A DNA stretch of 64,000 nucleotides from Roseinatronobacter sp052379845 (GTDB lineage Bacteria; Pseudomonadota; Alphaproteobacteria; Rhodobacterales; Rhodobacteraceae): NCBI GenBank assembly GCA_052379845.1, contig JBQTCF010000006.1, one strand, 5' to 3'. Shown one piece after another: positions 44,740 through 53,316 of this stretch (within the stretch, counting starts at the first letter, position 1; the number at the start of each line of letters is the position of its first letter). The notes beneath the pieces are model-generated. The model did no database searches, had not been told where the DNA came from, and was given only the letters and a program-made list of their open reading frames with translations. The position numbers and the translations under genes are program-made.

Positions 44740-45423
44740 ATGCAAACCATTGATCTTGCTACCCAACCCTTGCGTGAACTGAACAGCACGCTTCAGGCGC
44801 AGTCAGCGCAGACCAATGCCACCGCATGGGAAGTGCTGAACCCGCGCGGCGCGCATGCCATTGCGGTGGGGCTGGATGCCCCTATCGAAGTGACCGTGCG
44901 CGGTGTGACCGGCTATTACTGCGCGGGCATGAACAAACAGGCGCGTATTCATGTCACCGGGTCTGTCGGCCCGGGTGTGGCGGAAAACATGATGTCGGGC
45001 ACAGTTATCATTGATGGCGATGCCAGCCAATATGCAGGGGCCACGGGGCGCGGCGGCCTGCTGGTGGTCAAGGGCAACGCCTCATCGCGCTGCGGCATTT
45101 CCATGAAGGGCATCGACATCGTGGTGCATGGCAATGTGGGCCATATGTCGGCCTTCATGGCGCAGGCGGGCAATCTGGTGGTGTGTGGCGACGCGGGCGA
45201 TGCGCTGGGCGATTCCATCTATGAAGCGCGCCTGTTCGTGCGCGGGTCCGTCAAAAGCCTGGGCGCGGATTGCGTGGAAAAGGAAATGCGCCCGGAACAT
45301 CTGGAAATCCTGCGCGATTTGCTGGATCGCGCGGGCGCTGATGCGAAGCCAGAGGAGTTCCGGCGCTACGGCTCGGCCCGCAAATTGTATAATTTCAACA
45401 TCGATAATGCGGCTGCATATTGA
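44740..45423 (+). CDS. mgsB: GXGXG-domain protein; probable N-methylglutamate synthase subunit B
   Basis: 227 residues of glutamate-synthase C-terminal beta-helix type. Repeating turns with glycine-rich pieces are seen (GVTGYYCAGMNKQARIHV, GSVGPGVAENMMSGTVII, GGLLVVKGNAS, VVHGNVGHMSAF). This is the GlxC/MgsB subunit, thought to be the structural bridge between amidotransferase and synthase. Starts 2 bases after the mgsA stop and is followed by mgsC, so the three are one operon. Confidence 0.87.
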   Translation: MQTIDLATQPLRELNSTLQAQSAQTNATAWEVLNPRGAHAIAVGLDAPIEVTVRGVTGYYCAGMNKQARIHVTGSVGPGVAENMMSGTVIIDGDASQYAGATGRGGLLVVKGNASSRCGISMKGIDIVVHGNVGHMSAFMAQAGNLVVCGDAGDALGDSIYEARLFVRGSVKSLGADCVEKEMRPEHLEILRDLLDRAGADAKPEEFRRYGSARKLYNFNIDNAAAY

Positions 45424-45434
45424 AGGACATGACG

Positions 45435-46778
45435 ATGACTGACCATGACACCCGCATTCCCCGGACCGTTCCCATCCAGTCGGCAACTTTCACAAACCCG
45501 ATAAATGCCGAAATCCGGCGGGCTGCCGCGACAGGTATTTACGACATTCGCGGGGGCGGGGCAAAACGCAAGGTGCCGCATTTTGACGACCTGCTGTTTC
45601 TGGGCGCGTCCATCAGCCGCTACCCGCTGGAAGGCTACCGCGAAACCTGTGACACGCGTGTGACCCTTGGCACGCGGTTTGCGAAAAACCCCATTGAGCT
45701 GGACATTCCCATCACCATTGCGGGCATGAGTTTTGGCGCGCTGTCCGCGCAGGCCAAGGAAGCGCTGGGGCGCGGGGCATCGGCTGCGGGCACATCCACC
45801 ACCACAGGCGACGGCGGCATGACGCCGGAAGAACGCGGGCATTCCAGCAAGCTGGTTTATCAATATCTTCCATCGCGTTACGGCATGAACCCCGATGACC
45901 TGCGCCGTGCTGATGCGATTGAAATTGTCGTGGGACAGGGGGCGAAGCCGGGCGGCGGGGGTATGTTGCTGGGCCAGAAGATTTCGGACCGGGTTGCGGA
46001 AATGCGCACCTTGCCCAAAGGGATTGACCAGCGTTCGGCCTGTCGTCACCCTGACTGGACGGGACCTGATGATCTGGAAATCAAGATCCTTGAATTGCGG
46101 GAAATCACCGGCTGGCGGGTGCCGATCTATGTGAAGGTTGGCGGGACGCGGCCCTATTATGACACGGCGCTGGCGGTCAAGGCGGGCGCGGATGTGGTGG
46201 TTCTGGATGGCATGCAAGGCGGCACGGCCGCCACGCAAGATGTATTTATCGAACATGTGGGCCTGCCGACGCTGGCCTGTATCCGCCCCGCTGTGCGTGC
46301 GTTGCAGGATCTTGGGATGCACCGCGAAGTGCAGCTTGTCATCTCTGGTGGTATTCGCACCGGGGCGGATGTGGCCAAGGCGTTGGCGCTGGGCGCGGAT
46401 GCGGTAGCGATTGGCACGGCGGCATTGATTGCACTGGGCGACAATGACCCCAAATGGGAATCCGAATACCAGAAGCTGGGCACCACCACGGGCGCGTATG
46501 ATGACTGGCACGAAGGGCGCGACCCTGCCGGTATTACGACCCAGGACCCCGAACTGGCCGCGCGTCTGGACCCGGTGGAGGCAGGCCGCCGCCTGCGCAA
46601 TTACCTGAAGGTCATGACGCTGGAAGCGCAGACCATCGCGCGCGCCTGCGGGCACAACCATTTGCACAATCTGGAACCCGAAGACCTGTGCGCGCTGACC
46701 ATGGAAGCGGCTGCCATGGCGCAGGTGCCGCTGGCGGGCACGGACTGGTATCCGGGCAAACCGGGGTCTGGCTACTGA
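45435..46778 (+). CDS. mgsC: FMN-binding glutamate-synthase-like protein; probable N-methylglutamate synthase subunit C
   Basis: 447 residues of the FMN-binding GltB2 barrel type. TIAGMSFGALSAQAKEALGRG and TSTTTGDGGMTPEERGHS near residues 95-135, GQGAKPGGGGMLLGQKI near residue 170, and DGMQGGTAATQDVF and SGGIRTGADVAKALALGAD near residue 300 are the barrel's active-site and FMN regions. It combines methylamine with 2-oxoglutarate to make N-methylglutamate. The ATG at 45435 is 7 bases after AAGGA; an alternative ATG lies at 45429. Confidence 0.88.
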   Translation: MTDHDTRIPRTVPIQSATFTNPINAEIRRAAATGIYDIRGGGAKRKVPHFDDLLFLGASISRYPLEGYRETCDTRVTLGTRFAKNPIELDIPITIAGMSFGALSAQAKEALGRGASAAGTSTTTGDGGMTPEERGHSSKLVYQYLPSRYGMNPDDLRRADAIEIVVGQGAKPGGGGMLLGQKISDRVAEMRTLPKGIDQRSACRHPDWTGPDDLEIKILELREITGWRVPIYVKVGGTRPYYDTALAVKAGADVVVLDGMQGGTAATQDVFIEHVGLPTLACIRPAVRALQDLGMHREVQLVISGGIRTGADVAKALALGADAVAIGTAALIALGDNDPKWESEYQKLGTTTGAYDDWHEGRDPAGITTQDPELAARLDPVEAGRRLRNYLKVMTLEAQTIARACGHNHLHNLEPEDLCALTMEAAAMAQVPLAGTDWYPGKPGSGY

Positions 46779-46855
46779 AACTTTTGGCGCGGGTCGGACG
46801 GGGGGTCGGCCCGCGCAGTCACTTAAAAAAACACGCGACCAACAGGGACAAGAAA

Positions 46856-48187
46856 ATGACACTCGATCTTGCAAGCTTTGCAGCGGAACGCGGCATCAAA
46901 TATTTCATGATTTCGTTCACGGATCTGTTCGGTGGGCAGCGGGCCAAACTGGTGCCCGCACAGGCCATTGCCGACATGCAGCAGGCGGGCGCGGGATTTG
47001 CCGGTTTCGCCACATGGCTGGACCTGACACCTGCCCATCCCGACATGCTGGCGGTGCCCGACCCGTCATCGGTCATTCAATTGCCATGGCAACCGGATGT
47101 GGCATGGGTGGCGGGCAATTGCATCATGGAAGGGCAGGATGTGGCACAGGCCCCGCGCAATGTGTTGCGCCGCCTGATTGATGAGGCCGCAACCGAAGGA
47201 CTGCATGTCAAAACCGGTATCGAGGCCGAATTCTTCTTGCTGACCCCGGCAGGCGACCAGATTTCAGACCCGTTCGATACAGCCGCCAAACCCTGCTATG
47301 ACCAGCAGGCCGTGATGCGCCGCTATGATGTGGTGCGCGAAATCTGCGATTACATGCTGGATCTGGGCTGGGGCCCCTATCAGACCGACCACGAAGATGC
47401 CAATGGCCAGTTTGAAATGAACTGGGAATTCGATGATGTTCTGGCCACGGCTGACAAGCACAGTTTTTTCAAGTTCATGACCAAATCCGTGGCCGAAAAG
47501 CACGGCTTCCGCGCGACATTCATGCCCAAACCCATTGAGGGGTTAACCGGCAACGGGTGCCATGTTCATATCTCGGTCTGGGATGGCAAGGGCAAGGACG
47601 CGACAGCCAATGTTTTCGCCAGTGACAAGGGGCAGGGCCAGACGGGCGAGTTGGGCTTGTCGGACAAGGGGCGCGCGTTTCTTGGGGGGATCATGAAACA
47701 TGCATCCGCCCTTGCGGCGATTACAAACCCCACTGTGAACAGCTACAAGCGCATCAATGCGCCGCGCACTATTTCCGGGGCCACATGGGCACCCAATTCC
47801 GTGACCTGGACAGGCAATAACCGCACGCATATGGTGCGCGTACCCGGCCCGGGGCGGTTTGAATTGCGCCTGCCGGACGGGGCCGCGAACCCGTATCTTT
47901 TGCAGGCGGTCATCATTGCGGCCGGGCTTAGCGGCATTCGCACCAATGCCGACCCCGGCAAGCGCTGGGATATTGACATGTATGCTGAAGGTCACAAAGT
48001 TGAAGGCGCGCCAAAACTGCCGCTGAACATGCTGGACGCGCTGCGCGCCTATGAGGCTGACAGTGACTTGACACAGATGATGGGGGCGGAGTTTTCCAGC
48101 GCCTATCTGAAGTTGAAGAAACAGGAATGGAATTCCTTTGTGTCGCATTTCAGCCGCTGGGAACGGGAACACACGCTGGATATATGA
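46856..48187 (+). CDS. gmaS: Type III glutamine synthetase-like; probable gamma-glutamylmethylamide synthetase
   Basis: 443 residues with the glutamine synthetase fold: KTGIEAEFFLL near residue 123, the metal and ATP site NGCHVHISVWDGKG, and VNSYKRINAPRTISGATWAPN followed by NNRTHMVRVPGPGRFELRLP. The sequence runs close to what I remember of GmaS proteins in methylotrophs (start region SFTDLFGGQRAKLVPAQA). GmaS ligates methylamine to glutamate with ATP. GlnT in rhizobia is a close relative, so true ammonia ligation cannot be excluded. The ATG at 46856 has AGGGA upstream. Confidence 0.86.
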   Translation: MTLDLASFAAERGIKYFMISFTDLFGGQRAKLVPAQAIADMQQAGAGFAGFATWLDLTPAHPDMLAVPDPSSVIQLPWQPDVAWVAGNCIMEGQDVAQAPRNVLRRLIDEAATEGLHVKTGIEAEFFLLTPAGDQISDPFDTAAKPCYDQQAVMRRYDVVREICDYMLDLGWGPYQTDHEDANGQFEMNWEFDDVLATADKHSFFKFMTKSVAEKHGFRATFMPKPIEGLTGNGCHVHISVWDGKGKDATANVFASDKGQGQTGELGLSDKGRAFLGGIMKHASALAAITNPTVNSYKRINAPRTISGATWAPNSVTWTGNNRTHMVRVPGPGRFELRLPDGAANPYLLQAVIIAAGLSGIRTNADPGKRWDIDMYAEGHKVEGAPKLPLNMLDALRAYEADSDLTQMMGAEFSSAYLKLKKQEWNSFVSHFSRWEREHTLDI

Positions 48188-48230
48188 CGCCGCGCTTTGG
48201 GGCGTTCTGGGCGCGCGTTGGCGCATGTCG

Positions 48231-48256
48231 TGCAAAACTGGGAACCGGTTTTTGCA
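48231..48256. terminator. Stem-loop between convergent gmaS and DMT transporter genes
   Basis: TGCAAAACTGG and CCGGTTTTTGCA form an imperfect hairpin with a GAA loop; TTTTT lies within the right arm. It lies 43 bases beyond the gmaS stop and could end that transcript. Confidence 0.35.
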
Positions 48257-48319
48257 AAAAAACATGCGAAAACATGCGGTTAGAGTGGGTCGCGTGACTG
48301 CGAATGAACGCGACACGCT

Positions 48320-49222
48320 TTAGCGGCCCAGTTCCACCACCACAGCGCCCAGTGCAATCAGCACCATCAGTGCCAGTTTGCGCGGGCCGACGCGTTCGCG
48401 CAAGATGAACCAGCCGATCAGCGCTGCAAACACTGTGGAGGTTTCGCGCAGAATTGCCGCCTCGCCAACCTTGCCCACCAATGTGGCAATCATCACGCCC
48501 CCGAAACTGATATAGGCAATCAATGCCCCCGCCAGCCCGCGCAGCAATAACGGCGCAGGGCGGGGCGGGTGCGTCATGCGCCGGTAGCGCGCCCATGCCA
48601 GTATCGGAAAATCCAGCGCTGTAAGGAAAAAGAACCACGCTAAAAAGCTGAACGGATCGCCTGACAGTCGGATGGCCCACGCATCATAGGTGGTATAGAC
48701 CGCCACCATCACCCCGCCCGCAAGCGCCCATCCCAACCCCAGTTTCAGCGCGCGCAGGTCAATCTGTTCTTCCGACAGGTTGCGCAGCGCCAACAGCAGA
48801 ATGCCGCCCGACAAGCAGGCAACGCCCAGCCATTGCAGAACTGTGTAGCTTTCGCCAAAAATTGCCATTGCGGCAATCACGGTGATAACCGGGCCGGTGC
48901 CCCGCACAACCGGATAAACCACTGTATACGCAGCCTTTTCATAGGCCAGTGCCATGGCCAGCTTATAGATGAAATGAATGACAATCACGCCCAGCAAGAC
49001 CGGCCACATTGCGGCACTGGGCCAGTTCACGAAGAACAGCGCGATCGGGGCCGACAACACCGCCAGCCACATGTCAATGGACCCGCGGGTAAGCCACGGG
49101 TCATGCGCGCCCTTTTGCAACGCGCCGAAAACCGCATGGGCCAACGCAGATGTCAGCGCAAGGATCGTGGCCAGCCGCGCGCCCTCGGGCGTGCCAACAA
49201 GCGAAAGTAGCCAGTCACCCAT
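48320..49222 (-). CDS. EamA/DMT-family transporter
   Basis: 300 residues with ten hydrophobic helices in two repeats of the EamA/RhaT type (first: SALAHAVFGALQKGAHD and TVVYPVVRGTGPVITVIAAM; second: TVFAALIGWFILRERVGPRK). Such proteins export metabolites, often amino acids or related compounds. It lies next to the methylamine gene block but on the opposite strand, so a link with methylated amine metabolism is only positional. Confidence 0.78.
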   Translation of the reverse strand: MGDWLLSLVGTPEGARLATILALTSALAHAVFGALQKGAHDPWLTRGSIDMWLAVLSAPIALFFVNWPSAAMWPVLLGVIVIHFIYKLAMALAYEKAAYTVVYPVVRGTGPVITVIAAMAIFGESYTVLQWLGVACLSGGILLLALRNLSEEQIDLRALKLGLGWALAGGVMVAVYTTYDAWAIRLSGDPFSFLAWFFFLTALDFPILAWARYRRMTHPPRPAPLLLRGLAGALIAYISFGGVMIATLVGKVGEAAILRETSTVFAALIGWFILRERVGPRKLALMVLIALGAVVVELGR

Positions 49223-49284
49223 TTAAGTCTGCCTAAAATATTAACCTGTTCAGGATATACCCTTGCCCCCATGGCGACAAGGGG

Positions 49285-49599
49285 TCAGCGGTCGCGCCCG
49301 GCCTTTTCCGCAAGGCCAGACACCCCTTCGCGCCGGGCCAGTTCAGCGTCGATCTGCGCAAGCGTCACCCCGCGCGCCGCGCACATGACCAACAGGTGGT
49401 AAATCACATCCGCCGCCTCTGATGTCAGGCGGTCGGGGTCACCCTTGACGGCCTCGATCACGGCCTCGATGGCTTCCTCACCGAATTTCTCGGCGCATTT
49501 TTCTGGGCCTTTGGCCAGTAATTTAGCAGTCCAACTGCTGTCGGCGTCTGCTGCCGCGCGCTGCGCGATTGTGGCGGCCAGCCGGTCCAGCGCGCTCAT
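49285..49599 (-). CDS. hisE: Phosphoribosyl-ATP pyrophosphatase
   Basis: Second step of histidine synthesis: hydrolysis of phosphoribosyl-ATP to phosphoribosyl-AMP. 104 residues, normal for stand-alone HisE. The helical EEAIEAVIEAVKGDPDRLTSEAADVIYHL stretch (split here as EEAIEAVIEAVKG and SEAADVIYHLLVM) holds the metal-binding glutamates and aspartate. Its ATG overlaps the hisF stop by 4 bases. Confidence 0.93.
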   Translation of the reverse strand: MSALDRLAATIAQRAAADADSSWTAKLLAKGPEKCAEKFGEEAIEAVIEAVKGDPDRLTSEAADVIYHLLVMCAARGVTLAQIDAELARREGVSGLAEKAGRDR

Positions 49600-50357
49600 G
49601 TCAAGCGCACCGGTAGGCCAGCGGCGGCCATATGCGCCTTGGCCTGCCCTATTGTGTATTCCCCGAAATGAAAGATGGACGCCGCCAGTACCGCAGATGC
49701 CCCGCCCATTGTCACCCCCTCGACCAGATGATCCAATGTGCCCACCCCGCCGGACGCAATAACCGGCACGGGCACAGCGTCCACAATGGCGCGTGTCAAT
49801 GGCAGGTTGAAGCCCGCGCGCGTGCCGTCGCGGTCCATGCTGGTCAGCAATATCTCGCCCGCGCCCTTGGCCGCGACAGTGCGGGCAAATTCCACCGCGT
49901 CAATGCCCGTGGGTTTGCGCCCGCCATGCGTGAAAATTTCCCATTTGCCGGGGGCAACAGTCTTCGCGTCAATCGCCACGACAATGCATTGGCTGCCGAA
50001 CCGGTCTGCGGCCCGCGCCACCACGTCAGGGTCTGCCACAGCGGCAGAATTGAAGCTGACCTTGTCGGCCCCTGCCAGCAACAGCGCGCGCACATCTTCA
50101 ACACTGCGCACCCCGCCGCCCACGGTCAGCGGCATAAAACACTGCTCGGCGGTGCGGGTAACAAGGTCGAACATGGTGCCGCGGTTTTCATGGGTCGCGT
50201 GAATGTCCAGAAAGCACAATTCATCCGCACCCGCCGCATCATAGGCGCGCGCGGCTTCCACCGGGTCGCCAGCATCGACAAGGTCAACGAAATTCACGCC
50301 TTTGACCACGCGGCCATCAGCGACATCAAGGCAGGGGATGATGCGTGTTTTCAACAT
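49596..50357 (-). CDS. hisF: Imidazole glycerol phosphate synthase cyclase subunit
   Basis: Cyclase subunit that, with HisH, makes imidazole glycerol phosphate and AICAR. 253 residues. IIPCLDVADGRVVKGVNF carries the catalytic Asp11, VVAIDAKTV carries the second aspartate near residue 130, and the phosphate-binding GGGVRSVED and ASGGVGTLDHL match the barrel. It is coupled to hisE. Neither hisH nor hisA is within the window. Confidence 0.95.
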   Translation of the reverse strand: MLKTRIIPCLDVADGRVVKGVNFVDLVDAGDPVEAARAYDAAGADELCFLDIHATHENRGTMFDLVTRTAEQCFMPLTVGGGVRSVEDVRALLLAGADKVSFNSAAVADPDVVARAADRFGSQCIVVAIDAKTVAPGKWEIFTHGGRKPTGIDAVEFARTVAAKGAGEILLTSMDRDGTRAGFNLPLTRAIVDAVPVPVIASGGVGTLDHLVEGVTMGGASAVLAASIFHFGEYTIGQAKAHMAAAGLPVRLT

Positions 50358-50468
50358 GTCGCCCTTTTAGCGCCCCGCGCGCCGCGCGAAAAGGGGCATT
50401 TGACAAGGATCAAGGACGCGCGGCGCAATTTGCACCACAATGGGGGTCAACTGGAAGGAATCCATCCC

Positions 50469-50795
50469 ATGACTGACCTTATCCCCCTTGAAACGCGCAA
50501 GGCGCAGCTGACTGAACGGCGGCTGGAATTGATGGCGCGCATGAATTTTGTTGATCAGGAATTGTCCAATCCCGGCAGCCCTGATTGGGAAGAAAACGCG
50601 ACCGAGCATGAAGAAGATGAAACCCTAAATGCCCTGGGCCAGTCCGCACAGGCCGAATTGCGCATGATCGACGCGGCATTTGCCCGTCTGGCACAGGGCG
50701 ACTACGGGTTTTGTACCATCTGCGGCGCGGAAATCAGTGCTGCGCGGCTGGACCTGCTGCCTGCAACTCCGTTTTGCAAGCGGTGCGCGCAGTAA
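50469..50795 (+). CDS. TraR/DksA-family zinc-finger protein
   Basis: 108 residues. A coiled-coil N-terminal half (LETRKAQLTERRLELMARM) is followed by the C4 zinc finger YGFCTICGAEI and ATPFCKRCA, with the four ligand cysteines present. DksA-like proteins enter the RNA polymerase secondary channel and assist the ppGpp response; short members of this group have less defined roles. Divergent from hisF, 42 bases ahead of prfC. Confidence 0.86.
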   Translation: MTDLIPLETRKAQLTERRLELMARMNFVDQELSNPGSPDWEENATEHEEDETLNALGQSAQAELRMIDAAFARLAQGDYGFCTICGAEISAARLDLLPATPFCKRCAQ

Positions 50796-50837
50796 CATCA
50801 TCTTGCATGGGCACGCGCCAGCGCATATACGCGCGCC

Positions 50838-52445
50838 ATGTTGGACCATGCCCCGAACCGCCCCGCTTTGCCGCCCGAAATCGCGCGGCGCAGAACCTTC
50901 GCCATTATCTCGCATCCTGATGCGGGGAAGACGACGCTGACCGAGAAATTTCTGTTGTTCGGGGGCGCCATCCAGATGGCAGGGCAGGTCCGCGCAAAAG
51001 GCGAGGCGCGGCGCACAAGGTCGGATTTCATGCAGATGGAAAAAGACCGTGGCATCTCGGTGTCCGCGTCGGCGATGTCGTTTGATTATGGCACATACCG
51101 CTTCAATCTGGTGGACACGCCCGGCCACTCTGATTTCTCGGAAGACACATACCGCACACTGACAGCTGTTGACGCTGCCATCATGGTCATTGACGGGGCA
51201 AAAGGCGTGGAGTCGCAGACCCGCAAACTGTTCGAGGTGTGCCGCCTGCGCGACCTGCCCATCTTGACCTTTTGCAACAAGATGGACCGCGAAAGCCGCG
51301 AAACTTTCGATATTATTGACGAAATCCAACAAAACCTTGCGATTGACGTGACCCCGGCAAGCTGGCCCATCGGGCAGGGCGCGGATTTTCTGGGCTGCTA
51401 TGACCTGCTGCACAACCGGCTGGAGCTGATGGACCGTGCCGACCGCAACAAAGTCGCGGAAAGCGTTGTGCTTGACGGGTTGAATGACCCCAGAATGGCC
51501 GATCATGTGCCCCCGCATTTACTGGCGCAGTTGCGCGAAGAAGTTGAAATGGCGCGCGAATTGCTGCCCCCGCTGAACCCGAAATCCGTCATGGAAGGGC
51601 ATTTGACCCCGATCTGGTTCGGGTCCGCGATCAATTCCTTCGGCGTCAAGGAGTTGATGCGTGGAATCGCCGAATACGCCCCCGAACCCCAGCCCCAGAC
51701 CGCGCAATCGCGCCAGATTGCGCCCGAAGAAGACAAAGTGACGGGCTTTGTATTCAAGGTTCAGGCGAATATGGACCCCAAGCACCGCGACCGCGTAGCC
51801 TTTGTGCGGCTGGCCTCAGGGCATTTTGAACGCGGCATGAAATTGTTGCACGTGCGTTCCAAAAAACAGATGACGGTTGCAAGTCCGGTCCTGTTTCTGG
51901 CCGCAGACCGCGAATTGGCAGAGGAAGCCTGGGCCGGCGACATTATCGGCATTCCCAACCACGGGCAGTTGCGTATCGGGGATGCGCTGACCGAAGGCGA
52001 GGCCCTGCGTTTCAGCGGTATTCCGTCCTTTGCGCCCGAATTGTTGCAGGCGTGCCGCGCGGGTGACCCGATGAAGGCCAAGCATCTGGACAAGGCGCTG
52101 ACGCAATTCGCTGAAGAAGGTGCTGCAAAGGTGTTCAAGCCGGTCTTCGGGTCAGGCTTTATTGTCGGGGTTGTGGGCCAATTGCAGTTTGAAGTTCTGG
52201 CCAGCCGCATAGAGCTGGAATATGGTCTGCCTGTGCGGTTTGAACCAACCCAATTCACATCCGCCCGCTGGGTTGCAGGCGACAAGCTGGCCGTGGAGGC
52301 ATTCACTGCCGCCAATAAGCAACATATGGCGACCGATAGTGACGGTGACCCTGTGTTCATGACCCGGCTGCAATGGGATATTGACCGTGTCGGGCGCGAT
52401 TACCCTGATATTCGCCTGACTGCGACCAAGGAAATGATGGTCTGA
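50838..52445 (+). CDS. prfC: Peptide chain release factor 3
   Basis: GTPase that recycles RF1 and RF2 from the ribosome after termination. 535 residues. G1 SHPDAGKTTLTEKFLLFGGA near residue 27, G3 DTPGHSDFSEDTYR near residue 90, and G4 FCNKMDRE near residue 145 are intact. Domain III ends in GQLQFEVLASR and YGLPVRFEP, typical of RF3. No anomalies seen. Confidence 0.95.
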   Translation: MLDHAPNRPALPPEIARRRTFAIISHPDAGKTTLTEKFLLFGGAIQMAGQVRAKGEARRTRSDFMQMEKDRGISVSASAMSFDYGTYRFNLVDTPGHSDFSEDTYRTLTAVDAAIMVIDGAKGVESQTRKLFEVCRLRDLPILTFCNKMDRESRETFDIIDEIQQNLAIDVTPASWPIGQGADFLGCYDLLHNRLELMDRADRNKVAESVVLDGLNDPRMADHVPPHLLAQLREEVEMARELLPPLNPKSVMEGHLTPIWFGSAINSFGVKELMRGIAEYAPEPQPQTAQSRQIAPEEDKVTGFVFKVQANMDPKHRDRVAFVRLASGHFERGMKLLHVRSKKQMTVASPVLFLAADRELAEEAWAGDIIGIPNHGQLRIGDALTEGEALRFSGIPSFAPELLQACRAGDPMKAKHLDKALTQFAEEGAAKVFKPVFGSGFIVGVVGQLQFEVLASRIELEYGLPVRFEPTQFTSARWVAGDKLAVEAFTAANKQHMATDSDGDPVFMTRLQWDIDRVGRDYPDIRLTATKEMMV

Positions 52446-52546
52446 ACCGCGCCTGTTCCGTTGTCTGGCGATATGTCATATAACAACGGCGTGTTTCGCA
52501 AAACACATCCTTTGCATCAGCAGGGGACGGGCGCGGGCAGCCTGCG

Positions 52547-53239
52547 TTAGTAGCTGCGGATAAGCCCGACCAACCTGCCTTGTACCTGCACCTGATCATC
52601 GCGCAGCAGGCGGGTTTCATAGGCCGGATTGGCGGCTTCCAGTGCGATCATGCCATTGTGCCTGCGAAAGCGTTTCAGTGTCGCTTCATGCCCTTCGACG
52701 AGTGCCACGACAATATCACCGTTATCCGCGGTATCCTGTTCCCGGATGACCACTATATCCCCGTCATTGATGCCAAGATCGATCATAGAATCGCCCTGCA
52801 CCTCCAGGGCGTAATGCTGTTTGCGCCCGTCCAGCATGGACCCGGGCACAGCGACATTGCGCACCACTTCGCTGATGGCTTCAATCGGGGTGCCTGCCGC
52901 GATTTTACCCATGATGGGCAAGGTCATGGCCGATGCTTCCACCGCCATGGACGCAAGGGGGGGGGCGGGTTTATCCTGCGCGCCACCATCGACCACCTGT
53001 GCCACAAACCCGTCGCGCGACAGGGCGTCTGGGAGTTTGAGGACTTCAATAGCGCGGGCGCGATGGGGCAGGCGGCGTATGAAACCGCGTTCTTCCAATG
53101 CTGTGATCAACCTGTGGATGCCGGATTTTGACCGCAGGTCCAGCGCATCCTTCATTTCGTCAAATGAGGGTGCGACCCCGTCCTGTTCCATCCGCTTATG
53201 GATCAATGTCAACAGGTCGATCTGCTTTCGTGTCAGCAT
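52547..53239 (-). CDS. lexA: LexA repressor
   Basis: SOS repressor and self-cleaving serine peptidase, 230 residues. The N-terminal winged helix starts MLTRKQIDLLTLIHKRM with recognition region RSKSGIHRLITALEERG. The cleavage site lies at Ala115-Gly116 in IAAGTP, and the catalytic dyad is Ser151 (QGDSM) and Lys189 (ATLKR). An autoregulatory LexA box lies at 53282-53296. It heads the leftward run ahead of moeA in order of position but is transcribed away from it. Confidence 0.96.
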   Translation of the reverse strand: MLTRKQIDLLTLIHKRMEQDGVAPSFDEMKDALDLRSKSGIHRLITALEERGFIRRLPHRARAIEVLKLPDALSRDGFVAQVVDGGAQDKPAPPLASMAVEASAMTLPIMGKIAAGTPIEAISEVVRNVAVPGSMLDGRKQHYALEVQGDSMIDLGINDGDIVVIREQDTADNGDIVVALVEGHEATLKRFRRHNGMIALEAANPAYETRLLRDDQVQVQGRLVGLIRSY

Positions 53240-53281
53240 GGGGGCCCCCGTCAGGATGTGAAATGCAGGTATTCACCTTAT

Positions 53282-53310
53282 GTTCTACACGCGTTCCCCG
53301 AATGTGTCAA
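53282..53310 (-). promoter_or_regulatory. lexA promoter with overlapping LexA box
   Basis: The plus strand reads GTTC, seven bases, GTTC (53282-53296), exactly the alphaproteobacterial LexA site. On the minus strand TTGACA (53310-53305) and TAGAAC (53287-53282), 17 bases apart, form a strong promoter, and the box covers the -10 element. LexA binding would therefore block the lexA promoter itself. Confidence 0.85.
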
Positions 53311-53316
53311 CCGATG

